DNA of 64,000 nucleotides, taken from the NCBI RefSeq assembly GCF_946482605.1, contig NZ_CAMLSE010000014.1, forward strand, positions 62,001-126,000, read 5' to 3'. The translations under genes and the position numbers were made by a program. The notes under the pieces are model-generated. The model was not told the origin of the DNA and did not search any database. It was given only the letters and a program-made list of their open reading frames with translations. The DNA is from an uncultured Dyadobacter sp. (GTDB lineage: Bacteria > Bacteroidota > Bacteroidia > Cytophagales > Spirosomataceae). Below are positions 28,340 through 37,939 of the stretch, piece after piece (position 1 is the first letter of the stretch; the number at the start of each line of letters is the position of its first letter).

Positions 28340-28963
28340 ATGATTCATTATCTGCTCATTGACTCGCTGTTACTCGGCGTACAACATTCATTCGAACCCG
28401 ACCACATGGCGGCGGTATCGGTACTGGCAACCGATGACAGTAAAAGTCCCGCTCAACGTTGGAAGCTGATATGGCGGTCCTCGCACTGGGCGCTGGGCCA
28501 TTCGCTTACGTTAATTCTGTTTGCCGTACTGGTACTCCTGCTCAAATCGACGCTTTCGTTGCAGGTTGCCGGAAAAGTGGAACTGCTTGTGGGGCCGCTG
28601 ATGATCTGGCTGGGCGTGCTGGCTATCCGGCGAAACTTCAAAAAGAAGGTTTATGTAGCTGATGATCCGAAGGTGAGTCGCTCATTCTGGGTAGGCATGG
28701 TTCATGGGCTTGCAGGCACGGGAGGGGCATGCGCAGTAGCGTTAACGCTCGCCGCCAGCGATGCCATGACGGCCGTCTGGATCATCATTCTCCAGAGCGC
28801 GGGCATCATCCTCTCCATGTCGGCTTACGGCTATTTCTTCGCCTTTTCGATCAGCCGATTCGCCGGCAAGCGCGAACGTTTTCTGACAGTCGTCAACTAC
28901 CTCGTCGGCACATTCTCTATCCTCATCGGCGCAGTGACTTTGTACGAATCATTTCAATTTTAA
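28340..28963 (+). CDS. Nickel/cobalt-type membrane transporter
   Basis: This 207-residue integral membrane protein carries the metal-binding signature HSFEPDHMAAV near its N-terminus (an H-x4-D-H motif). A second His pair lies in SSHWALGHSLTL. About six hydrophobic segments follow. These features are those of the NiCoT/UreH/HupE-like transporters. Control by a B12 riboswitch and the following btuB-like gene argue for cobalt as substrate. ATG 28340 was chosen; GTG 28328 is a possible alternative four codons earlier. The stop is 2 bp before the next start. Confidence 0.85.
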   Translation: MIHYLLIDSLLLGVQHSFEPDHMAAVSVLATDDSKSPAQRWKLIWRSSHWALGHSLTLILFAVLVLLLKSTLSLQVAGKVELLVGPLMIWLGVLAIRRNFKKKVYVADDPKVSRSFWVGMVHGLAGTGGACAVALTLAASDAMTAVWIIILQSAGIILSMSAYGYFFAFSISRFAGKRERFLTVVNYLVGTFSILIGAVTLYESFQF

Positions 28964-28965
28964 CA

Positions 28966-31155
28966 ATGCATATTACTTTTTACCAATTCTTCCGGGCATC
29001 TTCCGCCGGGGCTTTATTGTCCTTATTTTTTGCCATTCCCGCATCTGCGCAGGAAAACGCCCCCGATTCCACCCATTACAAGCAACTGGATGATGTAGTT
29101 GTTACCGCGACAAGATTTGAAACCCAAAAAGAACAAATTCCACAGAAGCTCACGCTGATCACCAGGGAAGATATCCGGATGACCCCATCCACCGACCTCA
29201 CCGACATTGTCCGAAAAACTGCCGCTGTTGATGTAATTCAATATCCGAATCTTTCGTCCGGCATCGGGATAAGGGGCTTCCGGCCCCAGTTTTCCGGCTT
29301 GAATCAACGAACGTTGCTGCTAATCGATGGCCGGCCCGCAGGAGCCACTAATCTTTCCCAGATCAACCTCAACGGCATCGAGCGTATCGAGGTCCTCAAA
29401 GGGCCTGCCTCTTCGCTCTATGGCTCGCAGGCCATGGGCGGAGTGATCAATGTGATTACGCAGCGGTCCAAAGGTCAGCCGGCTGGTAATGCATTCCTGG
29501 AATACGGCAGTTTTAAAACCATTCAGGCAGGCCTCAATACCGGTGGCAACATCACCCCAAAACTCGATTACGACCTTTCGTTCAACTATCTCGAAAGGTC
29601 CAAAGACTACCGGATCGGAAAGGACAACTGGCTGAGGAATGCATTCGGATATGAACATGCACTAAAAAACTACACCGACCGCCCCGTCGCCGAGACCGAC
29701 GAGACGGTTGGCGACGGCGACCGGCGACCGTTTACCAAACTGCATTACTTTTCCGGTTCGCTGCGACTGGGCTACCAGATCAACGACCATTGGCGGGTGG
29801 ATGTGCGCGGAGAACAATTCCAGGCGAAAGATGTAGAGTCGCCCGGAGAACTGTCATCAGGAAGCACCGAAGCCAGTACCAAAGATGTAGACCGGCAGGC
29901 GCTGGATGTTTCTTTAACCGGGCAGATTGGCAGGCATAGTCCGAGCGTGAAAGTTTTTACCTCCGAAGAAAATACCAAAAATTACACGCAAAACGTGTCT
30001 GGAAAGGCTGTTATCCCGTTCCGGTCGGCGCAGGGGCACAATGCGTGGAAAGGTATTCAGGTGAAGGATGTCTGGAAACTGGGCCGCCATTCTGTGATAT
30101 TGGGTTACGATTATCTCAACGCTTCGACCAAAAGCCGCCGTTGGGCGAACGACACTACCGAGCGCGGCCCTACCCAACCGGCATACGCACTGGTTTCCAG
30201 CGCTTTCTTCGGCCAGGCATTGCTCCGTTTTGGAAAAATAACGGTACAACCCGGCATCCGCCTCGATCACATAACATTTGACGTGCGGGAAACCGCCTTG
30301 CTTCCGACTTATAAGGCGGGTAAAAAAACCAATCCGTTCACTAGTCCCAGCCTGGGCATTACGTACGAGTTGGTGCCTTCACTGCGGGTGAAGGCTAATG
30401 TCGGCAGGGCATTTGTGACTACCGATGCGTACAGTGTAGCAGGATACAACGAGATTCGCGACTCCAAAGGCCGCATTGCGGTGACAGCCGGCAACCCGGA
30501 TCTGAAAAATGAAAGCAGCGTCAGCATGGACCTCGGACTGGATTTCAATAAACCTAAAACGGGCTTTGCTGCCAGTGTTACATTTTACAATACGCAGGTA
30601 GACAACCGCATTGCGAAAATTATCAAAGTCGTCAACGAGTCACTGAGCAATGGGGACGTGATTACATCCCGGGCCACGTTCGTCAATGCAGCCGATGCAG
30701 AAATCACGGGCCTGGAAACCGAAGTATCTTATGATTTCGGAGCTTCGGCGGATTATCGCTATGCGCTCAAAGTATTCTGGAACGGCAATTCAATAATCAA
30801 AGCTAGAGAGCTTATCGTGGGCACCGATGCCTCGGAGGTGGAGCGCGACATCCAGAATGTGGCCCGCAATACGTTTAATTACGGAGTCAGTTACGACAAC
30901 CTGAAATGGCTGCAAATCAGGCTATCGGGACGATCGATCGGGACACGAAAAGACATTGACTACACGGATCCGATCAATCCGGAAATCGAATATCCGAAAT
31001 ACATGGTTCTGGATTTCACCGCTCAATTCAAAATCGCGGGAGGCCACACCATCGCGCTGAAACTGAACAATATTACCGACGAAAATTATTACGAAAAGCG
31101 GGGATATAACTTACCGGGAAGAGCATTATCCGTGCGATATGTGAAGAATTTCTGA
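28966..31155 (+). CDS. BtuB-like TonB-dependent outer-membrane receptor
   Basis: This 729-residue outer-membrane receptor likely imports cobalamin or other corrinoids. ATG 28966 gives a signal peptide (ALLSLFFAIPASAQ); the open frame upstream to 28729 lies inside the transporter gene. A TonB box, DDVVVTATRFE, is followed by a plug with GIRGFRPQFSGLNQRTLLLI, IERIEVLKGPASSLYGSQAM and GGVINVITQRS. A 22-strand-type barrel follows, ending in the aromatic LSVRYVKNF. The B12 riboswitch and the neighbouring cobalt-type transporter support the substrate; siderophore receptors share the same architecture. Confidence 0.88.
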   Translation: MHITFYQFFRASSAGALLSLFFAIPASAQENAPDSTHYKQLDDVVVTATRFETQKEQIPQKLTLITREDIRMTPSTDLTDIVRKTAAVDVIQYPNLSSGIGIRGFRPQFSGLNQRTLLLIDGRPAGATNLSQINLNGIERIEVLKGPASSLYGSQAMGGVINVITQRSKGQPAGNAFLEYGSFKTIQAGLNTGGNITPKLDYDLSFNYLERSKDYRIGKDNWLRNAFGYEHALKNYTDRPVAETDETVGDGDRRPFTKLHYFSGSLRLGYQINDHWRVDVRGEQFQAKDVESPGELSSGSTEASTKDVDRQALDVSLTGQIGRHSPSVKVFTSEENTKNYTQNVSGKAVIPFRSAQGHNAWKGIQVKDVWKLGRHSVILGYDYLNASTKSRRWANDTTERGPTQPAYALVSSAFFGQALLRFGKITVQPGIRLDHITFDVRETALLPTYKAGKKTNPFTSPSLGITYELVPSLRVKANVGRAFVTTDAYSVAGYNEIRDSKGRIAVTAGNPDLKNESSVSMDLGLDFNKPKTGFAASVTFYNTQVDNRIAKIIKVVNESLSNGDVITSRATFVNAADAEITGLETEVSYDFGASADYRYALKVFWNGNSIIKARELIVGTDASEVERDIQNVARNTFNYGVSYDNLKWLQIRLSGRSIGTRKDIDYTDPINPEIEYPKYMVLDFTAQFKIAGGHTIALKLNNITDENYYEKRGYNLPGRALSVRYVKNF

Positions 31156-31162
31156 TGTAAAA

Positions 31163-31205
31163 AGAAAGCCTATTCAGTCTGATTGACCGAATGGGCTTTC
31201 TCCTT
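31163..31205. terminator. Bidirectional terminator between btuB and the 62-residue gene
   Basis: A 13-bp stem (AGAAAGCCTATTC at 31163-31175, GAATGGGCTTTCT at 31189-31201, with one G-U pair) has a 13-nt loop. Read on the minus strand it is followed by TTTCTTTTTAC, and on the plus strand by a shorter CCTTTTC. It overlaps the last ten codons of the minus-strand small gene, so that gene is probably the last of its transcript. Confidence 0.8.
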
Positions 31206-31358
31206 TTCAAGCTGAACCTTACGGGCCATTACCCAGTCGCTCATCTTGCGAACCTCCTCGTCCGACGTAGGTCCCGTCCAAGTCATCAAAGGGCCAAGTA
31301 CATCGCTCTCATCCAGGATAGCCTCCTCCGCCTTGCTACTCGTTGTAGTTGCTTTCAT
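31170..31358 (-). CDS. Small protein of unknown function (62 aa)
   Basis: I do not recognise this protein. The sequence is polar and largely helical in its second half (TSDEEVRKMSDWVMARKVQL). An acidic central part includes ESDVLGPLMTWTG. No signal peptide, cysteine or membrane segment is present. It starts 17 bp after the stop of a GNAT acetyltransferase gene on the same strand, and a terminator overlaps its end, so the two genes form a short unit. A partner or substrate of the acetyltransferase is one possibility, but nothing in the sequence proves it. Confidence 0.6.
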   Translation of the reverse strand: MKATTTSSKAEEAILDESDVLGPLMTWTGPTSDEEVRKMSDWVMARKVQLEKEKAHSVNQTE

Positions 31359-31375
31359 ATTTAAATTTAAGGCTT

Positions 31376-31855
31376 TTAGAAGAATAAATCAATTAAAGTT
31401 TGAGCCTCCCTTGGTTCTACAACCATTCTCAGGCCAAAAACCTGCCTGGCCCCCAGCCGTCGGTAATATGGCATTAATTTATTCTTGGCATTAAAACAAA
31501 TGAAGCCTCCGAAACCTTCATCCGTCGATACCTTGCAACATAATGCCACCATCGCTTTTCCAACACCATTATAGACAGGGCTACCTCGTTTATTCTGATT
31601 GTGGATTTCCATATTTGCGCATTCCAGTACCCCTGGCGTTCGCCTGAACCCAACTAAGCCTTGAATAGTCGAGTCCTGTTTGCATGCTTGAAGTTTGTAC
31701 ACATGATAATCTTTGAGAAGTGTAGTGAAATCAAAATAGAAACATTCTCTGCAACTTCGTAATTCCTGTACGTCAACGACGGAGGCAATAGCATTCACTT
31801 TCTCACCCGTGCCATTGAAAGTAAATGCTGATTTCAGTGTGTATAGTTGTTTCAT
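31376..31855 (-). CDS. GNAT-family N-acetyltransferase-like protein
   Basis: The 159-residue product looks like a GNAT fold. YHVYKLQACKQDSTIQGLVG gives the central strands. YNGVGKAMVALCCKVSTDEG stands where the acetyl-CoA pyrophosphate loop and following helix lie. NKLMPYYRRLGARQVFG is the typical C-terminal motif, with the tyrosine before the last strand. ATG 31855 (MKQLYTLKSAF) was chosen; the longer frame to 31993 overlaps the neighbouring susD. A C-x2-C pair (LRSCRECFYF) is unusual. The acceptor is unknown. Confidence 0.7.
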   Translation of the reverse strand: MKQLYTLKSAFTFNGTGEKVNAIASVVDVQELRSCRECFYFDFTTLLKDYHVYKLQACKQDSTIQGLVGFRRTPGVLECANMEIHNQNKRGSPVYNGVGKAMVALCCKVSTDEGFGGFICFNAKNKLMPYYRRLGARQVFGLRMVVEPREAQTLIDLFF

Positions 31856-31913
31856 AAGCCAAAAATACCACAAACGGCCACAACAAAAACACTCCGTTGC
31901 GACCGTTTGATAA

Positions 31914-33398
31914 TCAGTACTTATCCCACCAGTTCTTAGCCGCTTTACTGTTTCGTCCCCCAAACTTTTCCAACGCCGTCCGGTAATGCGCACCGTTCAG
32001 CGACGCTTCCACGAGCGGGTAGCTCATGCGTGTTGACACGTCCGTTAAATCCGGGTCGAGCGAACCATCGGCGGGTAGCGCGAAAATGGCCTTGCCCGTA
32101 TTAGGATCCTTGAAATCCAGGCGAAGGCGTTCCAGCCAGCCCTGCATGCCCTGCGTATACATCGCAATCCATTTCTGAGAGCCAATGCAGTCCTTCCATT
32201 TGGCAGCGTTATAAGGCACCTTTTTGAGATAGGCGGCTATATTTTCATCGCGTATGCCCGCGAAACGCATCGATGCAGCAACCCCTTCCTGGTAATATTG
32301 GTCGGCAGTTCCTGTCAGCCCGACTTTCAGGCCCCGTGCGATAATCTCAGCCAGCATAAACCTGACCTCCGCCAGATCGAGCCAGATCGTCGGTGCCGTG
32401 GCTCCGACAGCGTAACCCGCGGGCAAGCTCACCAGCGAGGGATCCCCGTTGGAGCTCGCCTCGCTGTTTTCCAGTCCATAGGTCTCACCCACATAGTCGC
32501 TGGTGTTCAGCAGGGGCTCGGCGAAAACGGGCAGCCTTGGGTCGTCATAGAGTTTGAGATAATCGATGAATGGCTTGGACATTGAAAAATCGGCCCGGAC
32601 TTTAAATGCCTGGTTCATCGGATTGTTATTCGGCGGGGACGGCAGCCAGCGGAATAGAGCGCTTTCATCCTGACTGTCGATAATGCCCCCATTCGCCGGA
32701 TCCAGCGCTTTTTTAATGGCGTCGGTAGCTTCGGCAGGTTTTGCATCAATCATCCGCAATGCGATCCGCAGCCTCAACGAATTGGCAAACCGTTTCCATG
32801 CATTCACATCGCCTCCGTACACCACATCCCCGGTCGCATAGCTCGGCTGCGCAGGATCGAGCAGCTTCACCTGAGCATCCAGCGTGGCCAGCAGTGCCGC
32901 ATACACATCCTCCCCGCTGTTATAAGCAGGCGTAACGTCATCCGGATTCAAGGCTTCGGCGTAAGGAATGGGTCCGCCGTAAATGTCGGTCAGGAAATGG
33001 TAGGTATAGGCCTTCATGATCTCCGAAATAACGATCCTGTTCTGATATCCGGGCCATTGGGATTCCCGTTCTACCTTCTGGGATTCCTGCAATTCGTTGA
33101 GCACATCTGCATAGAAGGTGGTCCACATGATCAGGTTAACGTTCTCCCGGATCTGGTACCGGCTCTCGTCGGAGTAGTAGGTCGACGACCAGTACTGCGC
33201 GTAATACATTCCGAAACGACCATTGTTCCATTCGTCGGTGATGTTCGTGGAGAAATTGTATTGCGCATTGGTAAGCAGCTGCGAGGACGTCGCATGCTCG
33301 GCACTGTTCGGGTCTTTATTCATTTCCTCAAAACCATCGGTACAAGCCAGCACCGACGTAAGAATGAATGCGGATGAGATATTTCTGATGCTTTTCAT
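31914..33398 (-). CDS. SusD/RagB-family lipoprotein (SusD-like 2 type)
   Basis: This 494-residue lipoprotein (lipobox SVLAC, Cys19) belongs to the SusD-like group with FEEMNKDPN near the N-terminus. Other features are SEIMKAYTYHFLTDIYGGPI, ANSLRLRIALRMIDAKP, LDLAEVRFMLAEIIARG, and the QKWIAMYTQGMQGWLERLRL region. ATG 33398 follows the susC stop by 14 bp; the open frame starts five codons earlier at a TTG. It should act with the preceding SusC in uptake of an unknown oligomer, perhaps a peptide or glycan; there is no adjacent hydrolase to tell. Confidence 0.93.
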   Translation of the reverse strand: MKSIRNISSAFILTSVLACTDGFEEMNKDPNSAEHATSSQLLTNAQYNFSTNITDEWNNGRFGMYYAQYWSSTYYSDESRYQIRENVNLIMWTTFYADVLNELQESQKVERESQWPGYQNRIVISEIMKAYTYHFLTDIYGGPIPYAEALNPDDVTPAYNSGEDVYAALLATLDAQVKLLDPAQPSYATGDVVYGGDVNAWKRFANSLRLRIALRMIDAKPAEATDAIKKALDPANGGIIDSQDESALFRWLPSPPNNNPMNQAFKVRADFSMSKPFIDYLKLYDDPRLPVFAEPLLNTSDYVGETYGLENSEASSNGDPSLVSLPAGYAVGATAPTIWLDLAEVRFMLAEIIARGLKVGLTGTADQYYQEGVAASMRFAGIRDENIAAYLKKVPYNAAKWKDCIGSQKWIAMYTQGMQGWLERLRLDFKDPNTGKAIFALPADGSLDPDLTDVSTRMSYPLVEASLNGAHYRTALEKFGGRNSKAAKNWWDKY

Positions 33399-33412
33399 AG
33401 CTGTTTTCAATT

Positions 33413-36400
33413 TTAAAATCCGAAAGAAACGTTTACGCCCATCGAACGGACCGAGGGTAACGCGCCTCCTTCAAGACCTTGCCAGTTGGTGATGGAATTG
33501 GTGATATTGGTAGGATCAACGTGTTTGGAATTCGACTTCATCAGCCACAGGTTACGCCCCACCACCGACAGCCTGACTTTGCTGAACGGCGTTTTGGAAA
33601 CGATCCCTGCGGGCAAATTGTAGCCCAAACTCACTTCGCGGAGATAAATGAAGCTGGCATCGATCACGTCGATCGAGTTGATATTGTAGCCACCATTCCC
33701 GTTGCTGCTGTAATGCTGACGGGCAGTGATCACGACGTCATTCGGCGTGCCGTCCTGTTTGACGCCCTCGGCAATTACACCGTCCTCGCGGATATTGCCG
33801 GTAGCCGTCTCTTCCAGAATACCCGTTTCCCGCCCAAACATCTGGGTGGTCGAAAAGAAGCTACCTCCCTTCTGAAAATCGATTAATGCGGAGAAATTAA
33901 AGCCTTTGTAACGGAACGCGTTGATCAGCCCGCCCGTAAAGGACGGCAGCACCGAGCCCAGCACCACCTGATCGTCCGAGCGCAGATAAATGCCATCCTC
34001 ATTCACGACTTTCTGTCCCTTTTCATTGTATACAAAATCATAGCCGACAATAGATCCGAACGATTCTCCTTCCCGCGCTTCCAGCTGCACGGCAAAGGAC
34101 GCATTAGTCAGAAACATCGTTTTCTGATCAGGCATCAGCCGCGCGATCTTGTTACTGTTCCGCGCCCAGTTGAGCGTAACATCCCATTTAAAGTTCTCCG
34201 TCGAAACCGGTGTGGCATTCAAACTGATCTCGACACCTTTGTTTTCTACCAAACCGGCATTGATGTATTTGTAAGCGGCGCCCGTGGCAGCCGAGCGGCT
34301 GAGCGGGATGATCTGGTTCCGGGTGCGGCGATTATAATAAGACAAATTCACGCCGAGCCGGTTATTCAGGACTTTAAATTCAGTTCCAAATTCATATTCC
34401 GAAGTGATTTCCGGCTTCAAATCCGGGTTGGGCAGGGTGTTCGGCACCGATACTCTGGAATCGGAACCAAATGGCTGATACAGCTGATATGCCAGCACGG
34501 TGTTATAGGGATCGGTGTCGTTTCCTACCTGCGCGATCGCCGCACGCAGTTTCAGGAAATTCAGCCAGTTGGCCTCAATCAGGTTCGAAGCGATCCAGGA
34601 AAGCGACCCGGACGGGTAAAAGTAAGAGTTGTGCTTCACCGGAAGGGCCGACGACCAGTCATTCCGCGCCCCCAAATCCAGGAAGAGCATATCCTTGTAA
34701 CCCAACGAAGAACTCGCGAACACCGAATTGATCCGCTTCCTGGTCTTGAAATCCGTAATATCGGGACGTCCCATGGAAGCTTCCAGGCTGAAAACATCCG
34801 AGCTGAGCCCATCCACCGTCTTGGATATCAATGTAGAACCGGTGCGGGACATGCGGTTGACCCCGAGGTTGGCTTGGAGCGAAAAGTCTTTGGAAAGCAC
34901 CTTATTGTAGGTAAGCAGCCCCTGAAAGTTATTTTCCAGGTGCCCGTACTTGCTCAGCCAATACAGTGGTGTGTACTGTGAACCGATCGCCACGCGTTCC
35001 TCCTGGGTTTCGAAGTAGGTATCAGTCATGTACTTTATTTCGGCCGTCAGCCCCTCGGCCAGTTTGTAGTTCGCTGCCAGGTTCCCGAACAAGCGTGTCC
35101 GGCCATCGGACTGGTAATTTTTGTGCCTTACCCAATAAGGATTGTTGGAATATCTGGGTGTGGGATTAAACCATGAGGTCCGGTTCCAACTGAGCTGAGT
35201 GCCATCGGGGAGCTCGTACTCCTTCATTTTATTGAAATCGACCTGCCGCTGGCCCCATTGTGTGAACTGGACCATCACATTCGATCCGTCGTCGCCGTAG
35301 CCAGTCCCGGGCCTGCCTTTTGCCGAGTGGGTCACGAAATTAGCCGCGCCGGAGATCGTCAGGTTTTTGATCGCTTCGTAGCTGCCATTGATACTTGCAT
35401 TATGCCGTGTCAGCCTGGAATTGGGCAGGATGTATTTCTGGTTCAGGTTTGAATAGGAAATGCGGTAAGATCCCTTGTCATTCGATCCGTCGAGGGAAAC
35501 GTTGTGGTTAAATGTGGACCCGGTTTCAAAGAAACTTTTGATATTATCGGGCTGCGCCTCCCAGGGGACCACTTTCCCGAAATCAGGGTTTTTACTGTCT
35601 TTGTCCCAACTCCAGTATGGGCGGTAAAGCTGTCCCTCGAATTTCGGCCCCCAGGATTCGTCGGTCGCATATTGCGGCATCAGATCATAGCGCCCCAGCC
35701 CATCGTTGTCGTCATAGCTTCCCCTGCGATCGTCGGGAAAAGCCTCCGGACTATCATTGTAATAGAGCTTCTGAAAGCGATATCCGCCTCCGTACTTGTT
35801 CTGGTAGCGCGGCAATTTGTATACCTTATCGACATTATAGCCAAATGAATAGCTCAGATTCGGTTTTCGCGACTTCCCGCCCTTCTTGGTCGTCACCACG
35901 ATCACCCCATTAGAGCCCCGGCTTCCGTACAATGCGGTCGCCGCCGCACCTTTGAGCACCATCACATTCTCGACATCGTTGGGGTTCAGGTCCTGAATGG
36001 AGTTTCCGTAGTCATAACCACCCGAGCCGCGCTGCTGGTCGGCAGAGTTTGTATTGCGGTTTTCCATGGGCATACCATCCACTACAAAAAGCGGGTTGTT
36101 GTTCCCGTAGATCGATGTGATGCCACGGATATTGATCTTCGCCGAACCGCCCATCGCACCCGGGCTACCTGCGACCTGCACGCCCGCTAATTTACCGGAC
36201 AGCGAGTTGACCAGGTTGGTCTCCCTTACATTGCTCAGTTCGGAACCGTCGATCTTCTGGGCCCCGAAGCCCAGCGATTTCTCCTCCCGGCGGATCCCCA
36301 ACGCCGTGACTACCACTTCGCCCAGTTGCCTGGTATCCTGCGCGAGTGAAATATCCAGCCGGGACCGGGTCCCCACCTTTACCTCCTGCGTTTCAAAACC

Positions 36401-36628
36401 GATATAACTGAAAACCAGCACGACGCTATCGCTGCCCACCCTGATCGAATACTCCCCGTTTCCATTGGTTTGCGTCCCGGTATTCGCGTCCCTCACTTTG
36501 ATGTTCACCCCGGCCAGTCCGGTTCCGTCGTCTTTCGCGGTCACCACCCCGGTGACGGCCCGCTCCTGGGCTGCGGTGTGCATCGCGGCGAGCAACAGCA
36601 CACATAATAATGGATAGCTATTTTTCAT
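33413..36628 (-). CDS. SusC/RagA-family TonB-dependent transporter without STN domain
   Basis: This 1071-residue receptor has a signal peptide (LLCVLLLAAMHTAAQ) directly followed by a beta-sandwich domain (VTGVVTAKDDGTGLAGVNIK). Then come a TonB box (LGEVVVTALGIRREEKSLGF), plug signatures (NPLFVVDGMPMENRNTN, VMVLKGAAATALYGSRGSNG) and a barrel ending in GVNVSFGF. ATG 36628 is preferred, with ATG 36634 two codons upstream. Unlike the other two SusC proteins in this window it has no STN domain and no sigma/FecR genes beside it, so its expression must be controlled differently. Confidence 0.94.
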   Translation of the reverse strand: MKNSYPLLCVLLLAAMHTAAQERAVTGVVTAKDDGTGLAGVNIKVRDANTGTQTNGNGEYSIRVGSDSVVLVFSYIGFETQEVKVGTRSRLDISLAQDTRQLGEVVVTALGIRREEKSLGFGAQKIDGSELSNVRETNLVNSLSGKLAGVQVAGSPGAMGGSAKINIRGITSIYGNNNPLFVVDGMPMENRNTNSADQQRGSGGYDYGNSIQDLNPNDVENVMVLKGAAATALYGSRGSNGVIVVTTKKGGKSRKPNLSYSFGYNVDKVYKLPRYQNKYGGGYRFQKLYYNDSPEAFPDDRRGSYDDNDGLGRYDLMPQYATDESWGPKFEGQLYRPYWSWDKDSKNPDFGKVVPWEAQPDNIKSFFETGSTFNHNVSLDGSNDKGSYRISYSNLNQKYILPNSRLTRHNASINGSYEAIKNLTISGAANFVTHSAKGRPGTGYGDDGSNVMVQFTQWGQRQVDFNKMKEYELPDGTQLSWNRTSWFNPTPRYSNNPYWVRHKNYQSDGRTRLFGNLAANYKLAEGLTAEIKYMTDTYFETQEERVAIGSQYTPLYWLSKYGHLENNFQGLLTYNKVLSKDFSLQANLGVNRMSRTGSTLISKTVDGLSSDVFSLEASMGRPDITDFKTRKRINSVFASSSLGYKDMLFLDLGARNDWSSALPVKHNSYFYPSGSLSWIASNLIEANWLNFLKLRAAIAQVGNDTDPYNTVLAYQLYQPFGSDSRVSVPNTLPNPDLKPEITSEYEFGTEFKVLNNRLGVNLSYYNRRTRNQIIPLSRSAATGAAYKYINAGLVENKGVEISLNATPVSTENFKWDVTLNWARNSNKIARLMPDQKTMFLTNASFAVQLEAREGESFGSIVGYDFVYNEKGQKVVNEDGIYLRSDDQVVLGSVLPSFTGGLINAFRYKGFNFSALIDFQKGGSFFSTTQMFGRETGILEETATGNIREDGVIAEGVKQDGTPNDVVITARQHYSSNGNGGYNINSIDVIDASFIYLREVSLGYNLPAGIVSKTPFSKVRLSVVGRNLWLMKSNSKHVDPTNITNSITNWQGLEGGALPSVRSMGVNVSFGF

Positions 36629-36773
36629 GGTCATTATGGATTGGTTGAAAATGCGGATCGGGTTGCCAGACAGCCGCCGGGCAGTTACAATTTGGGAGGG
36701 CAATGGTCTTGAACGGGCATAACGCTTCTGTTCACCGGATGCGGAGCCGGTGTCAAATGGTCACGGATAGCGC

Positions 36774-37700
36774 CTAACGAAACAGGCAGACCTGATCGGC
36801 TACGATTTTCCAGCCTTCCGGCCGGTGCTGCCAGATTCTGACGAAGAAGCCGTCGGTTATTTCCTGCCTGGCGCTGCCGGTCGCCTTAACCTGACCGAAG
36901 CAATAGGCAAGATCCCCCGCTTTGGAAATCCCCTGTCCGCCCCTGGTAAATTGGTATGATCTGATATTTTGCTCACCGAGCGTGCGGAGCGCGTGCGCTT
37001 TGTTACGCCCGAAAGAGCTGTTATTTCTCAACAACACTACTTCTCCTGCAAGAAAGCGATTGTAAGCTCCGCTCATGTCACCGGCGGCGGTTTTTGAAAA
37101 ATTATCTTCCTCGATCCATACATCGCCGGGATGTCCGCCGACGGGCGCAAACGGGAGAATGTAGTCATAACCCGTATTGCTTTCTGGTTCGGCATCGCGC
37201 CGGAATGCTTCTGTGTGGTCTTTGGTATGAAAGGCTCCTCCGTCGAGTAAGACCTTGAATTTCCCCTGAGTATTCTTTTTCCATATCGAAAAAAAATAGC
37301 CTGAACTCAATGCCTGCTGCCCCTTTTCTGCAAAATACTGGTAAGGACCGGAGGTAAAACCCAGGTCACCGGACACCGAAACGTGCGCAATGACCGGGTA
37401 CCAGCTCAGGAAATCATTGCCGGTAACCTTGCCATACTCGGCCATCCCGTTGACGGCGACTCCCTTGGTAAAAACAACGCCGGAGCTATCCAGATAGGCT
37501 AAAAAAGCGCCGGCAATCCCGGTTTCGCTCACCGTGGCTGCAAATGCTTTTTCTGTTTGGATCAACAAGCTCAGATCCGGATCGATCTGCTGTGACCTTA
37601 CCGTATATACGCAACCCACATACACCAACAGGAAAGCACCCCATATCCGGAGCGATCGCCTCGCGACGTCATGCGCATTGGTTTGTGCAGGCCAGTACAT
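36774..37700 (-). CDS. Membrane-anchored or secreted protein with two NTF2-like (DUF4440/SnoaL-type) domains
   Basis: The 308-residue product has an N-terminal hydrophobic segment (IWGAFLLVYVGCVYTV) that could be a signal peptide or anchor. Two NTF2-like halves follow. The first (about 45-175) has LIQTEKAFAATVSETGIAGA and WKKNTQGKFKVLLDGG. The second (about 205-308) has AYNRFLAGEVVLLRNN and ends with the typical WQHRPEGWKIVADQVCLF. Such proteins may act as small-molecule enzymes or ligand-binding modules; no catalytic set is evident. It is transcribed in the same direction as the downstream susC/susD pair, with a 145-bp gap. Confidence 0.75.
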   Translation of the reverse strand: MYWPAQTNAHDVARRSLRIWGAFLLVYVGCVYTVRSQQIDPDLSLLIQTEKAFAATVSETGIAGAFLAYLDSSGVVFTKGVAVNGMAEYGKVTGNDFLSWYPVIAHVSVSGDLGFTSGPYQYFAEKGQQALSSGYFFSIWKKNTQGKFKVLLDGGAFHTKDHTEAFRRDAEPESNTGYDYILPFAPVGGHPGDVWIEEDNFSKTAAGDMSGAYNRFLAGEVVLLRNNSSFGRNKAHALRTLGEQNIRSYQFTRGGQGISKAGDLAYCFGQVKATGSARQEITDGFFVRIWQHRPEGWKIVADQVCLFR

Positions 37701-37939
37701 ACAGTTCGTTCAGTTAGGAGTTATCGTACAATGATACAGCATCTTATGGAGAATATAAAGATATAAAAAACGGCTGTCGACGAACAACCGAAAGCATCTG
37801 CGAAATGCATTTGTAGAATATAAACGACGAAAAACTACTTCATTTCGCCTTTCATCGGATTGTGCCCCGTCAGGCTGCTTGTGGTTTCATTTGTTGGAAA
37901 AAAATCCCTTTTGAATCAGTGTTCACCAGGGTATCATAA
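37701..37939. other. Intergenic region with no recognised gene
   Basis: This stretch upstream of the NTF2-like gene and downstream of the CHRD gene is AT-rich at 37735-37790 and holds no convincing open frame, RNA gene or repeat. It probably contains the promoter of the NTF2-like gene, but I see no clear TAnnTTTG element. Confidence 0.5.

Noticed and set aside
36734..36753. CACCGG...CCGGTG inverted repeat as terminator of the NTF2-like gene
   Set aside because: The stem is only 6 bp and no T tract follows on the minus strand, so I do not list it as a feature.
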